Positions 34,991 through 47,502 of a stretch of 64,000 nucleotides of DNA are shown here, in pieces; position 1 is the stretch's first letter; every line of letters starts with the position of its first letter. The DNA lies in NCBI GenBank assembly GCA_022695795.1, contig MU404057.1, positions 496,001 to 560,000 of the forward strand. The letters are read 5' to 3'. The notes beneath the pieces are model-generated. The model saw nothing but the letters and a program-made list of their open reading frames with translations, was not told the DNA's origin and made no database searches. Position numbers and translations under genes: made by a program. The stretch is from Biscogniauxia marginata (taxonomy: Eukaryota > Ascomycota > Sordariomycetes > Xylariales > Xylariaceae).

Positions 34991-37303
34991 ATGAGTCGTC
35001 GCTACTCGTTTGACTCGGACCCCAGCGAGCGTGCCCCCCTCGACTATTATTCCAATCATTCCTACCCTAACGCCTATACTTCTCCCTCCTCTCAACCCTC
35101 TCAACCCTCCTCTTCCCCTCGTCGATATCAGCCCCAACTCGAACCCGAACTCGAACCTCAACCTGAGCCTCTCTACCAGGACCATCCTCCGTCCCAGTAC
35201 CAGAATCAGAAGCCGAGACATCATTCTCCAACGAGAACAGGCGCCCCCATTCGCCCGGGTGCCCATCCCGACTCGGCATTCGATCGACTGCGCCAGAACA
35301 GAAGACAAGGCGGGAGCCCTGGAAGATCCGCTGCAGCTGTTGGAGCAGGTATAGGTGCCGTGGCTGGGGGAACCTACGCCTTGGCAGACTCTTCACCCTC
35401 CAGACCGACCAATATAACCCCCGGTGCCGATAACTTTAGTGAGGCTGCCTCGGGTGGTATCCCTGGGCTTGCCATGAACGTCGCGGAACGAAACGCACGA
35501 GAGAGCGGGCTGGGAGCCATGAGGGGCGCTCAACAGTACCAGCAACAACCACCTTACTCCTCTCCGCCGGCCTACCAGCGGTCGCAACCTTCTCAGCCAC
35601 CTTACGATGGCCACCGAGGGTACGGATATGGGTACGACCAAGGCTACGATGGCTCGCAACGATATGGCTCCTACGACCATGCCTCTGGTTCGTCGCCCCA
35701 TCTGACCCCCTCAGCGGCCTCGGGGGCCTCGGGTGCTTCGGGTGCCGCAGGTGCTGCCGCCATCTCAATTGGGAGCGGCACGCCGAGAAGAAGTGTTCAT
35801 AGCTACGCCAGTGATCCCTTTCGGGATCCCCAAATGGCTTACGGCCCACGGATGGACCTCGGCATGGGTCAATTCAATCCTAACGACATTGATGACGACG
35901 GTGACGAGGGTCTCGACTACCGACGCTCCGCTCGGAATAGTATGCTGAGTCTCGGCAACTCGAGCCACCGCGGTAACGGTGGCACAGCCGGGGCTGCCGC
36001 CGCTGTTGGTGGCCCCGCCGCTGTCGGTGGTGTCATTGGCGGCCTGATGGGTAGAAATCGCAACAGCGGCGTTAACTACGATCCAGTACAAAACAACACC
36101 GGCTCGTCATATCAACTAGGCGGCGCCGGCGAAAACGACATAGCTGCTAGGGCCGAAAAGTCTGAGTGGATATCGAAGCAGAACAGTAGCAGGAAGAAGT
36201 GGAAGTGGTGTCTCGGGATCTTCATCGCCCTTATTATTGCTGGTGGCATTGCCGGGGGTGTTGTCGGTGGACTCTTGGGCAATAAGGACAAGGGGAATGG
36301 TGACGGGCAATCAGCAAGTGATGACGCGGCCGCGAACGGTGACCTCGACATCAATTCGTCTGAGATAAAGTCATTGATGAACAACCCGGATCTCCATAAG
36401 GTCTTCCCCGGCGTTGACTACACGCCCATAAATGTCCAATTTCCCGACTGCCTCAAGAACCCTCCTTCGCAAAATAACGTTACGCGCGATGTGGCCGTCC
36501 TTTCACAGCTGACAAATACGATTCGTCTCTACGGTACTGATTGCAACCAGACCGAGATGACTATCCACGCGCTAGACCGGCTGAAGCTCCAGGATGAGAT
36601 CAAAATCTGGCTAGGTGTGTGGCAGGACAGTAATGATACCACCAACAAGCGCCAAATAAGCAAAATGTGGAACATCCTGGATGAGTACGGCGATAAGCCA
36701 TTCAAAGGCTTAATTGTTGGCAACGAGATCCTGTTCCGAGAAGAGATGACGGCTCAAGAGCTTGGCAATTTACTTGAAACAATCCGCTCTAACTTAACCG
36801 ACCACGGTTGGAACCTGCCTGTGGCTACTAGTGACCTTGGTGACAATTGGGATTCGAGTCTAGCACAGATCAGTGATTATATTATGGGCAATATTCACCC
36901 GTTCTTCGCAGGCGTGAATGCCAAGGAGGCGGCCTCGTGGACCTGGTCATTCTGGCACAACAAGGCTAGTAGCTTTTTCAAGTCAGATAATTCGAAGAAC
37001 GTCATATCGGAGATTGGTTGGCCATCTAAGGGTGGTACAAACTGCGGCTCTGATTCGGTCACAGATTGCCCTAATGGCTCCGTGGCAGGCATCGACGAGC
37101 TAAACACGCTCATGGAAGATTGGGTTTGTCAGGCTCTCGCAAATGGTACTAATTATTTCTGGTTCGAGATGTTTGACGAACCCTGGAAAATTTCGTTTAA
37201 TGAGCCTGGAAAGGAGTGGGAAGACCAATGGGGCCTCATGGACGTCAACCGAAAGCTCAAGAATGGTGTCAAGATACCGGATTGCGGTGGCAAGACGGTA
37301 TAA
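34991..37303 (+). CDS. btgC: Membrane-anchored GH17 glucan endo-1,3-beta-glucosidase (BtgC-like)
   Basis: Intronless, 770 residues from the ATG at 34991. The frame is open further upstream to 34811, but MSRRYSFDSDPSERAP is the expected start and no signal sequence is needed. A long Pro/Gln/Ser/Gly-rich cytoplasmic N-terminal region (1-400) contains low-complexity Gly-Ala stretches. One transmembrane segment at about 406-430 (WCLGIFIALIIAGGIAGG) acts as a type II anchor. The extracellular GH17 domain covers about 450-765, with acid/base Glu579 in IVGNEILFREEM and nucleophile Glu674 in VISEIGWPSKGG. The enzyme cuts or remodels cell-wall beta-1,3-glucan at the plasma membrane. It is the last intact gene before the AT-rich block. 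Confidence 0.93.
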   Translation: MSRRYSFDSDPSERAPLDYYSNHSYPNAYTSPSSQPSQPSSSPRRYQPQLEPELEPQPEPLYQDHPPSQYQNQKPRHHSPTRTGAPIRPGAHPDSAFDRLRQNRRQGGSPGRSAAAVGAGIGAVAGGTYALADSSPSRPTNITPGADNFSEAASGGIPGLAMNVAERNARESGLGAMRGAQQYQQQPPYSSPPAYQRSQPSQPPYDGHRGYGYGYDQGYDGSQRYGSYDHASGSSPHLTPSAASGASGASGAAGAAAISIGSGTPRRSVHSYASDPFRDPQMAYGPRMDLGMGQFNPNDIDDDGDEGLDYRRSARNSMLSLGNSSHRGNGGTAGAAAAVGGPAAVGGVIGGLMGRNRNSGVNYDPVQNNTGSSYQLGGAGENDIAARAEKSEWISKQNSSRKKWKWCLGIFIALIIAGGIAGGVVGGLLGNKDKGNGDGQSASDDAAANGDLDINSSEIKSLMNNPDLHKVFPGVDYTPINVQFPDCLKNPPSQNNVTRDVAVLSQLTNTIRLYGTDCNQTEMTIHALDRLKLQDEIKIWLGVWQDSNDTTNKRQISKMWNILDEYGDKPFKGLIVGNEILFREEMTAQELGNLLETIRSNLTDHGWNLPVATSDLGDNWDSSLAQISDYIMGNIHPFFAGVNAKEAASWTWSFWHNKASSFFKSDNSKNVISEIGWPSKGGTNCGSDSVTDCPNGSVAGIDELNTLMEDWVCQALANGTNYFWFEMFDEPWKISFNEPGKEWEDQWGLMDVNRKLKNGVKIPDCGGKTV

Positions 37304-38699
37304 CCCCCCTTTTTGGTTTCTTTTTCTCTTTCTTCTTTTTTTTCTTGGCCGGGAATCGTAGTATGGATGCTATTGAGGCTGTGGGTGGCCATAGTTCATG
37401 GTGCTATGGACATCATGTAAAAGGCTACACAGATGTACGATTGGACGGTGGACCAGTTGGACGACGGTATATTCCTTTGCAATCTGAGGAGAGAATGGCA
37501 AAGGTTTGTAACAAACCATATTACGAGCGATATCGACATGTTGCGATGAGGTCACATCCGTGCTGGTGTTCGGAATGAAATAAGGAGGAGCACATCGGAT
37601 AGATTTTTTTTTCTAGACCTACACGCATCTGGGCTAGGACTACATTGACACACCCTAAAGGCCTGGGTATGGAACTTGAGGATCGGCGCATCGATATGCA
37701 TGAAGGGGTCGGGCGACGGTATGTATACCTAGGAGTTTTTCGGAGTCTTCGATATTGTAAAAATAGGGTGATGAAGCTGTAGATCGCAAAACCAAACGGA
37801 CTACCCAAGATAGGCAATAATATTTACATGCATATCTGATCTATAATTCCTCGAAACCTCTCGTGATTGTCATAATTTCCTCCCCGTGCATAGTTGATTT
37901 ATGTAATTCAGCCTTCGTCATATACAAGATTATGCGCACCTCCGGCCCCCGTAATCAACGATTCCTATGTCAAATGTTCGAAACCAAAGTGGTCCGATCG
38001 AAATACGGTGCAGTAAATGCGTTTGACTGATGCCAGTTATAAAGTATTGGTCCTTGCTGCGTATATAAATTCATGGAAAGGAAAGCAATATTGAGATAGT
38101 ACCAAGATTTGAGGGGAGGACGGGATTAAGTGTATTAGGTAGTCCAAGTGTGAGTCTAGGTGGACGAAGCCCAGCTATACTATATATATATATATATAGT
38201 AGACTATTAGGACCGTCTAGCAGGGGCATAACTATTTCAACCTCAATTTAAGCCTCTGGGGAGGTTTAAGAGGCAACTGTCCCGTCTATTTTATTGCTAC
38301 ATACTGTAACCGCTCTCATGCAGCTTTAACTCTCAATCCTCGCTGGAGGTAGGTCACCGGTCTCCAAAGTTGAGCTAGGTACATTTGATTGTCCCGTCTT
38401 AGATTTAGCGACGACGTACGTCGGGCATTTCATACCGTTGTGGGCTTTGCTTGTGATAGTCTCTGGGCTTGTAATGACGGTACAAGTTGATTATACATAG
38501 GTACCTATTATCAATATAACCACGGCGTGCAACTGGACGAGGGTGGCAGTGGGCGCGCTTTGCACATAAATGATGCTTATCGATATGGGAAGCCTTCAAG
38601 ACTGGAAGTTTTGGGATCGGAAAATGGAGTTTTCCATGCGCACACGCGACCCATAAAATGGGTTGTTCCACGTGACTCTCTCCCCATCAAAATTAGATA
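37304..38699. other. Intergenic region up to the edge of the AT-rich block
   Basis: Normal base composition, 3' side of the GH17 gene. It contains the second copy of the short dispersed repeat. ORFs near 37521-37817 and 38405-38709 are not supported. Confidence 0.55.
38101..38250 (+). repeat. Short dispersed repeat, copy 2
   Basis: Matches copy 1 in word order: AAGATTTGAGG, AAGTGTATTAG, GAGTCTAGG-GGA, CGAAGCCC, a TATATA tract (38181-38198), then AGGGG and TTTCAAC. Divergence is high and ends are not sharp. Confidence 0.4.
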
Positions 38700-39034
38700 T
38701 AATTGTTAAATATAATCGTTTTTAAAGACTTTATATTAAAATAATTAAGCATTATAATGTAATAAAATCGCGTGAAATAATATAATTTTAAAGATGTTAA
38801 TTTTATTTTTTAATAATAATAAGTTATTATAATATTATAAAGTTAAATGTTTTTTAATTAATATATTATATAAGTAAATAAATAAAACAAGCTTATAAAT
38901 AAAATAGTTTCTTATATAAAATCGACTTTTTTAAAAATTTATAACTTTATATGTAAAAATCAAAAAAATCTCGAACTTTTTTTTTAGTTATATAATTATA
39001 TAATTTAATTAAAAAAAAAAGTGAAATGTATAAA
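38700..39034 (+). repeat. Left arm of an older AT-rich inverted repeat
   Basis: The 40 bp at 38908-38947 match the reverse complement of 63700-63739 with a single C/T difference, and 38948-39030 resemble the reverse complement of 48540-48633. Weaker similarity runs outward to about 38,770 (around ATCGCGTGAAAT). With the retroelements removed the right-arm pieces join, so the original locus was a palindromic element. Outer limits uncertain. Confidence 0.6.
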
Positions 39035-39039
39035 GAAAT

Positions 39040-39500
39040 TGTGACGAACCTCCCTGTGTGTTCCTAGTCAGCTGACCTCACAGGTGAGTACGTACTGGGT
39101 TTTCTTGATTTGAAGGTAACAGTGGGTTGAGATTAGTTCAAGTGTTTCACAATGATTATTCGTCAGAGAGGTTTCAAGGTACTCTCACTATAGTATCAAG
39201 GAGTGACTGTAGTCTTAGATTGATAGTTAAAGAACGAATGACTAGATACATGAGAAATCCCCTTCTTTTTATACTCATTCTCCTTGGTACACATTCCCTC
39301 TTTACACTAATTGTTGTATAAGAAGAGTCTGTCCGGATCTGAGATCAACTCAGATCCCATTTGATGTGATTTGAGAGTAATTCAGATCACATCACGTGAC
39401 GTCTCATTATGTTCCAGAAAGGACCATCCTGTACTGATATTCGTGGTTCGTGTCCCAACACCCTTGTAGGAAATCCATCCAACACAGTTGGTTCGTAACA
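39040..39500 (-). repeat. Solo LTR, hardly RIP-mutated, with perfect target duplication
   Basis: 461 bp from TGTGACGAACC to GGTTCGTAACA, flanked on both sides by GAAAT (39035-39039 and 39501-39505). The same family as the LTRs of element 2 over about 250 bp, and the same length as its left LTR. Judged by that match it is in minus orientation. Unlike its surroundings it keeps near-normal GC. Confidence 0.85.
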
Positions 39501-39520
39501 GAAATATATAAAAAGGTTCG

Positions 39521-39626
39521 TATAACGAACCTCTTTATATGTTTTTAGTTAATTGACTTTACAAGTAAATATATACTAGATTTTCTTAATTTTAAAGGTA
39601 ATAATAAATTAAAATTAATTTAAAAG
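39521..39626 (-). repeat. Element 0 left LTR, first part
   Basis: Begins TATAACGAACC, the RIP-altered form of the family terminus. Interrupted after 39626 by element 1; the AAAAG duplication is 39622-39626. Confidence 0.75.
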
Positions 39627-40092
39627 TGTTACGACCCAACCATGGGAAGGGGACATTCAACATGGGTATTAGGGGCACGGACCAGGGATGCCCGCCTTGT
39701 AGGCATGAGTAGGGAATACGATCCTACGTCACGTGATATAAATCCGACTTAATAAGTTGGATCTAAAAGAAGCTATATATAAGGAGATCCAAGTAAATAA
39801 GTCGGATCCAAAGGTATTCAATATACTAAATAAAGAATATATATAAGAAAGAATTTATATAAGAAGAATGGGATTTTTTATATATCTAGTTCTTGATTTT
39901 TTAATTATCAATTTAAAACTATAGTCACTTTTTAATATTATAATAAGAGTATCTTAAAACCTTTTTAACAAACATAATATTATAAATTAATTAAACTAGT
40001 CTTAACTCATTATTACTTTTAAATTAAGAAAACCTAGTACGTATTCACTTTAAAAGTTAATTAACTAGGAATATATAAGGAGGTTCGTTATA
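39627..40092 (+). repeat. Element 1 5' LTR
   Basis: 466 bp. The first half keeps GC-rich words lost in the 3' LTR (for example around GGGATGCCCGCC); its second half is more AT-shifted than the 3' LTR. Confidence 0.9.
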
Positions 40093-43000
40093 TTTTAATA
40101 GCTCTTTAATTAATACTTAATATTGGTTTAAGAGAAGGGACTTTTAATCAAATAATCCTAAGATAAACATGTTTCTTAAGACTAAAGAGTAATAAGAAAA
40201 AAAAAATAAGAAAATAATAATTAATAAGCTCTTAAACGAAAGCTTTAAATCTTTTTACGATATAATAAAAAGGTTTAAAAAAACCAATATAAAAGTCTAT
40301 TATAATTATAGTTAAAGAAGAGTTACAAGAGGACACCTTAAAAGCTCAACACGAAAAATCATTTAAGGAAAAAAAAAAGGAGGAAGAAAAAACACTTAAA
40401 AAAGAAAACAAATAAGTAAAATAACCCCTACCTCCTAAAGATAAGTAACCGAAATTACTTTTAAACGATAACAACCTTAATAACTTAAATGACGAAAATA
40501 ATATAATAACTCTTAACATAAAGAGTTTTAAATTAATTACACTTAGTAAATATAATAAGTCAAGCGATTTAAAAGGATTTTTAATTTAAGCCGAAACCTA
40601 TTTACAATTTTATCATGAAATAATTACTACTAAGGAATAAAAGGTTTTTATAGTATTCTAGCTCCTCGTTAAAACCGTTTTAACCTGGTTTTAACTAGTA
40701 TTAAAGGATTATCTAGAAAATAGATTAAACGCCTAAAAAGATATGAAAAAAGTCTTTAAAAATTATAAGAAATTTAAAAAACAACTTAGGTCTATATTTA
40801 GTAATTTAATTCTTAAATAATAAGTCGAAGCTCGACTTTATAAATTATAATAAGATAAAAAGGCTTTAAATTACGTTATTAAGTTTAAAAAACTCGCAAG
40901 CTAATTATAACTATTTATCAAAAGCTTATATTACTTGTTTTATTAAAAATTAAAAAATTATATAAAGAATAAGCTATATAAAATAAATCTATATAAAAAA
41001 AAGAACCTAGAAAAGTTTAATAACTACGTTATAATGGTAATTACTATTAATAACGAGAACTTCGAACGGTACTTTAAAAAGAAAAAGACAGTATAACGAA
41101 AGAATGGCAATTAACTAAAAAGAGGAAATCATAGAAGCGGTGCCGGAACCAAGAAAGGTACTAAAACTAAGTTAGATCTTATTAAAATTAACGTTATTTA
41201 AAAGGAATAAAAAAAACGAGATAAATTAATTATTAAGTGTTTTAACTATAAAAAGAAAAGATATTATAAAAACGAATATCGAAGTTCTAAGAAATAAGAA
41301 CCAAGAATAAAAGGAATTCCTTAACCCGAGAAAAAAGCCGCCAAAATAAAGATTTAATTCGAAAATAATAAAGAAATAAACCAAGTGTTTATTATCGGCA
41401 TTATTAAAGTAGAAAAAAATGAGGAGGCCCTTGTAAAAGGAGTTTATAGATCTTATTAGGTTAACTATAAAGACTGTTTAAAGAATGATTACTCGTATTT
41501 AAGATATTTTACATTAAAATAAGCTAAATAAGGATATAATAAAGGCGAATTATTATATAAATACGATAATTATAAGCTAAGATACGACTTAAGAATTGAA
41601 TTAAACTATAATAATTTATATTAAAGTTATTATAATAATAATAAATGCGAAACCTATTAAGGAAAAAGCTAGTATAATAGCTTAAATTGGAGGTTTTATA
41701 TAAATGATAGTTATAATGTTTATTAAAGCTTAAGGGAATATATATCGTTATATTGAAGCTTTTATATTAACGATATTTGTTAAGTACATAAAAGTTTTAA
41801 GGATAAAGCCGGTTATTATTCTCAAGAACTAGAAAGTAATGACATAAAAGAAAATAAGTGTATTTACGATAACGTCTCACGATAGTTACATTACTTTAAA
41901 GCATATTATCTTTATTTAAGTTCCGAAAGAAGTAACAAAATAATTACTAAAGGTTATATATATTATATTTTAGTATTATGCGATATATACAATTTACTTG
42001 AAATAGGTTTCGAAGAAAACGAGATTAAAGAAGAATTATGGAAATTATAAAGGGGATTGTATTTTTTATAATGGCTCAAAGAACGAACCGAATACGACAC
42101 CGGTTTATTCGGCTTTATAGGAAAACACTTAATAAAGCAATAAACAGAAACACGTGTAACTAAACGAGGCTATAAACGAATCATTAAAATATACCTCAAG
42201 AAAAAAGGAAAGCTTTTAGAAATTAATATAAACCTAAAGGGAAACATCGAGATACCTCTAATAAGCAAACTTAAGAATTATTCTTTTTATTCGAGGATAA
42301 TTTAGAACTTTAAAAAATTCCGAGTTAATAAAATAAACTTAGGTTATAAAAAGGCTCTCGAAAAAGAATTAAAGTTTTAATATATAAAGTTTTATATAAA
42401 GAATAAACCTTTTACCCTTTATTATATAAAGGGTAATTAAAAAAACTATTTAAATAATGATTATTAGAAACACGCTTTTATAAAAGCTTAAAAATAGAAG
42501 GATATCCAGGTTACAGCAACTTAAAGAAACCTAAAAGAAAAGGGACGTGGAAAACCAAAAAACGATAAAGGCTCTCGCTAGTAAGGCAGCAAGAAGCCAT
42601 AGATAGTAAGTCTTTATATAAAGTCTAGTCGGGACTTAATAACATTATTAAAACTAGAGTTAGGTATAATGGAAAAAAGTATAAAGCCTTTATAAACTCA
42701 GGAGTAAATAAAAACTATATCTCAATTGAAATAGCTTAAAAAAACAAAATACTATAAATATATAAATAAAATTCATACTAATTACGAAACTTCGAAGGAT
42801 ATATATTTAATTACGAAAATAATAAAGTGTTGAGAGAGACAGTTCCTTTTTTGGTGATTATTTAAGGACACCTCGAGCAAGTTATTTTTAATATTGTATA
42901 TATATTAAATCACGACATGATACTAGGGATGAATTGGCTTAGAAAAAGTAATTCACAAATAAATTTCGAGATAAACACGCTTTATTGGGATTAAAAATAG

Positions 43001-46000
43001 GAGGAGTTAATCATTACGGGTTATGAAATAAGTACTACAAATAACTCTAGAGAAATAGATATAAAAACGAAGCATATCGCTTATATAATTCGAGTAACTA
43101 AATTTAAAGATTTAATAAAAAGAGTATTACGTAAGTATTTCCGTTTTTATAAATTATTTAAAGATAAAACAAAAAAAGAATTACTAAAATATAATTAGTG
43201 AAATCACTAAATTCATTTTAAGAAAGGAAAATAACTAAAATTATTTTTAATATATTTTATAAATTAAGAAAAATAAAGGGCATTATAGAAAGGAATTTAA
43301 GAGGATCTAAATAAAGAATATATTTAAGAATTAAAATTCTCGTTAAAATACCTAGTAATTATAGTATTTAAAATTAACAAAAACGGGAAGTAACGTGTCG
43401 ATAAAAAAGGAAACTTAGTATAATAACGAGTAATTAATTATTAACACCTTAATAAAATAACCAAGAAAAACGGATACTTATTACCATTAATAAAACTCAT
43501 AAAAGAACAAATCAATAAGGCTTAAATCTTTATAGTACTAAACCTTCGTAATAAATATTATATAATTAGAATAACTAAAGAATATAAATAATATATAGAT
43601 ATTATAAGTATAAAATTATGCCATTTAGACTTATTAACGTACTTGCTATATTTTAATATATAATTATAATAGTTCTTCGTAAGTTTCTAGATAAATTTGT
43701 ATTTATTTACTTAAACGATATCTTAATTTATTTAAAAAACGAGAAGAAGTATAAAAAATATGTAGAGCAAGTGTTAAAAACCCTGGAAAAAGCGAACTTA
43801 CTTGTCCATTCGATTAAAAGTGAATAATATATTAAAAAACTAAATTATTTAAGGTTTATAATAAATCTAGGAGAAATCCGTATTTAAAAAGGAAAAATAA
43901 TAATAATTAAGGATTAGTTAAAACCCAAAAGTATTATAAACGTATACGCATTTCTTGGCTTTGTTAATTATATTAAATAACTTATTAAAGATTTTAGGCG
44001 TATCGCTAAACCATTAATAGAATTAATTACCTTAACGAAAATAAAAAAGGCTTTTTATTTCATTAAAGAAGCTAAATAGGCTTTTTAATAACTAAAAGAA
44101 GTTATAATTAGTAAGGTTATATATAAACTTCTAAACGAAAATAAAAAGAAACGACTAAAAACAAACGCTTTAGATTTCGTTATTAAAGCAGTTCTAGAGC
44201 AATTAAAAAATAATGAGAAATGGTACTTAGTTACGTACCTATTTAAAGCATTATATAGTGCTAAATTAAATTATTAGATTTATAATAAGGAATTATTAAC
44301 AGTTATTAAAGCATTAAAGAAATGAGAATCATAGCTTAGTAGAATTAAAGAATCTATTAATATTTATTTAAATTATAAAAACTTTATACGATTTATAATA
44401 ATATAAACGCTTAATTAAAAACATAAGCGTTAAATGATTTTCTTATTTAAATTTAATTTTAAAATTTAATATATTAAAGGAAAGGAAAATATTTAAGTAG
44501 ATCTTTTTAGTAGAAAAGGAGATTATAAATTAAAAATCAATAAAAGAAATGTTTAAATGTTTAAATAACAAAATAATAAATTAATATAAGAGACTAGAAA
44601 TAACGTTTTAAAGAAAATTATAGTTAAAAAGAAAAATAATTACAGTTTTAACAAGGATTTAACGACGAACTTCTCTCGTATAAAGAAAAGGTATACATAC
44701 TAAAACGAGTATAAGACAAATTCGTTAAAGAATTTCACAAATATTTTCTATATAGCCATCAAGGGATTTTCAAAATAATAAAACAATTTTAAAAAGAATT
44801 TAACTTTCCAGGAATATAATAAACAATTAAAAGAATTATGAAGAATTATAACATTTATAATAAGGCTAAAGCATCACGATATAAACCATACGGATTATTA
44901 TAATTAACCTAAATACCTAATAAAGCGTGGTATATAATTTTATGGGATTTTATAGTGAAACTCCCAGAGTTAAAAGATCTTATTATAAGAGTACTTTATA
45001 ACAGTATATAGGTAATTATTAATAAACTCACGAAATACGTCTACTTCTTACTATTCAACGAATCAAGTATAATAAAACAGTTAGCTTTTAGTTTCTTAAA
45101 AAAGTACGTTAATAAACATGGGTTATTAAAACGCGTTATTTTAAATAGAAATAAATTATTTACGTTAAAATTTTGGATTAGCTTAATAAAACGAATGGGA
45201 ATTAAGTAAAAATTATTTATAATGTATTACCCCTAAATAAATAAGTAAATAAAGAGATTAAACTAAATAGTGGAATAGTATTTACGAAACTATATTAATT
45301 AAGAAATAAATAACTAGGTAAAATTATTATTAATAGCTTAAATAATATATAATACTTCGATTAACGAAAATATAAAGATATTACTACACGAGGTAGTATA
45401 TAGGTAAAAAGCGGAAGTTTAAAAATAACTAATTAAACTCATAAAAGCACTAAAAGTCGAAATAAAGGCCCCGAGAACAGAAGTACTATCCGAAAAGATT
45501 TAGGTAATATAATAACAACTATAAAAAGAATTATAATTTATTTAAGATAAAATGATAAAGTATTATAATAAAAAAAGAATTAAAGGATTAATTCTTAGGA
45601 GAAGAAATATGGTTTATTTATTTTGTTAATAATAAAGCGTAATATTAAAAACACCTTAAATTAAAATAAAGCGACCTAGCGAAAAACTTAAATTTAAGAA
45701 ATTAGGATTATATAGGATTAAAAAAGTTATTTTAAAAATTAATTATAAGTTAATATTATTAAAAAAAATTAAAATACATTTTATATTTTATGTTTCGCTT
45801 TTAGAATTAATATTAAATAACGCTATACTAAAAAACTAACTAGAATTTAAAGAAAACCTTAATAAATATAAAATAAAGAAAATACTAGATTTAAAACAAA
45901 TTAGGAGTTAGTTATAATATTTTATTAAATAGGAAGGTTATTTACCCGAGGAAAATACTTAAGAACTTTTTAAGCACTTGAAGAACTTGACGAAAGAACT

Positions 46001-46705
46001 TGCGAATTTTCACCGATAAAACCCGGATCGGCTAAGAGGGCTTGAAATTCAGGGTCCTGATCTAGGAAGGATAGATCGAAGGAGGGGACGACCTTGGAAG
46101 CAACTCTAGCCTACTTGGCTAAAAATTATTGTTCGACCTGGAAACGTTTTTATTCCTCTTTTAGACGCTTTTACTTTTTTAGTTTATCCAGGTTTTAAAA
46201 ATTACGTTATAATATTTTTAAACCTTTTTCCTTTAATAACGCCTTTTAAAAGCGAACGCGTTTTATTCGAGAAATAAACTTAGTTATTTCGGATTGGATT
46301 TAAGAAAAAATGAAAATTATTTTAAATTATAAACGGAAAAGGGATTCTTCGGCCTGTTATTCTTAAAAAGATAATCGCTTTTTTTTATTATTTAAACGAT
46401 TAAAGAAATTTAAAAGGATTCTTAAATTATTATATTAAGCCTTTTAACGAATATATTTATTATATTTTCTTAACTCTTTAATAATTATAACACATTTTAG
46501 TTAATAATTAAAATAATACGAATAAAGCATAATATCGATATTAACGCTGTAGTTTTCAATATAACGAGTAAAGGCGTCGCGTTTCTTTTTTTGATTTATA
46601 CGAAAGCGCTTAAAAACTTGATTATTAAACATATTAAAGGAGGTAAATAAAAAGAAATACTTATAAATAATCTTTAGAACAAAGAATTCTAAAGAGGAGA
46701 AATAG
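40093..46705 (+). pseudogene. Element 1 gag-pol remnant
   Basis: Domain order can still be followed despite RIP stops: gag up to about 41,200; a CCHC zinc-knuckle remnant at about 41238-41279; an aspartic protease remnant around 42690-42730, where the catalytic Asp codon now reads Asn; reverse transcriptase with a YLNDILIYL remnant at about 43693-43731 (Asp to Asn, fitting G to A); RNase H near 44155-44250; integrase about 44640-45300; a chromodomain remnant about 45885-45985. Protease-RT-RNase H-integrase-chromodomain order is that of fungal chromoviruses. Not functional. Confidence 0.8.
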
Positions 46706-47171
46706 TGTTACGACTTAACCATAAGAAAGGGATATTTAACATGGGTATTAAAGGCACGAATTAAGGATGCCCGCCTTGTGAGCATAAATAAGAAATACGA
46801 TTTTACGTCACGTGATATAAATCCGACTTAATAAGTTAGATTTAAAAAAAGCTATATATAAAGAGATCTAAATGGATAAGTCGGATTTAAAGGTATCTAA
46901 CATACTAAATAAAGAATATATATAAGAAAGAATTTATATAAAAAAAATAGGATTTTTTATGTATTTAGTTCTTAATTCTTTAGTTATTAATTTAAGACTA
47001 TAGTTACTTTTTGATACTATAATGAGAGTACCTTAAAACCTTTTTAACGAACATAACATTGTGAATTAATTAAACTAGTTTTAACCCATTATTACCTTTA
47101 AATCAAGAAAACCTAGTACGTACTCACCTTGGAAGTTAGCTGACTAGGAATACATAGGGAGGTTCGTTATA
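46706..47171 (+). repeat. Element 1 3' LTR
   Basis: 466 bp, mirror of the 5' LTR in RIP pattern: its left half is heavily mutated, its right half (CACCTTGGAAGTTAGCTGAC) is much better preserved. Confidence 0.9.
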
Positions 47172-47176
47172 AAAAG

Positions 47177-47502
47177 GTTTATAATGCTTTATTCGTTAAA
47201 GAGATTTTAAGGTATTTTCATTATAATATTAAAGAATAACTATAATCTTAAATTAATAATTAAAAAACTAAAATGAATAATTAAATACATAAGAAATCCC
47301 GTTTTTTTTATATTTGTTTATTTTGTTTTTTATTTTTTATAAATAATATGTTAAATACCTTTAAATAAATCTCATTTATACTTATTTATATTACGTAATA
47401 ATAAGTCGCTTTTTTTTTTAAGATTTATATTTAATATAAACATAAAAAAAGTGGAAATAATACCTTTATTATTTAATTATTTACCTTAATTAATTCGTAA
47501 TA
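47177..47502 (-). repeat. Element 0 left LTR, second part
   Basis: Continues the LTR interrupted at 39626 and ends TTCGTAATA, the same end as the LTR at 48166-48485. Heavily RIP-mutated. Confidence 0.75.

Larger units (their letters stand above)
39627..47171 (+). mobile_element. Element 1: full-length Ty3/gypsy chromovirus-type LTR retrotransposon, RIP-inactivated
   Basis: 7,545 bp with two 466-bp LTRs (39627-40092 and 46706-47171), termini TGTTACG and GTTCGTTATA, an A/G-rich polypurine tract just before the 3' LTR, and AAAAG duplications at 39622-39626 and 47172-47176. It is inserted in the left LTR of element 0. The equal LTR lengths and exact duplication make the boundaries secure. The interior is a string of stops. 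Confidence 0.9.

Noticed and set aside
1..38700. Secondary-metabolite gene cluster
   Set aside because: Transporters and a PhyH enzyme are present, but no PKS, NRPS, terpene synthase, DMATS or pathway regulator.
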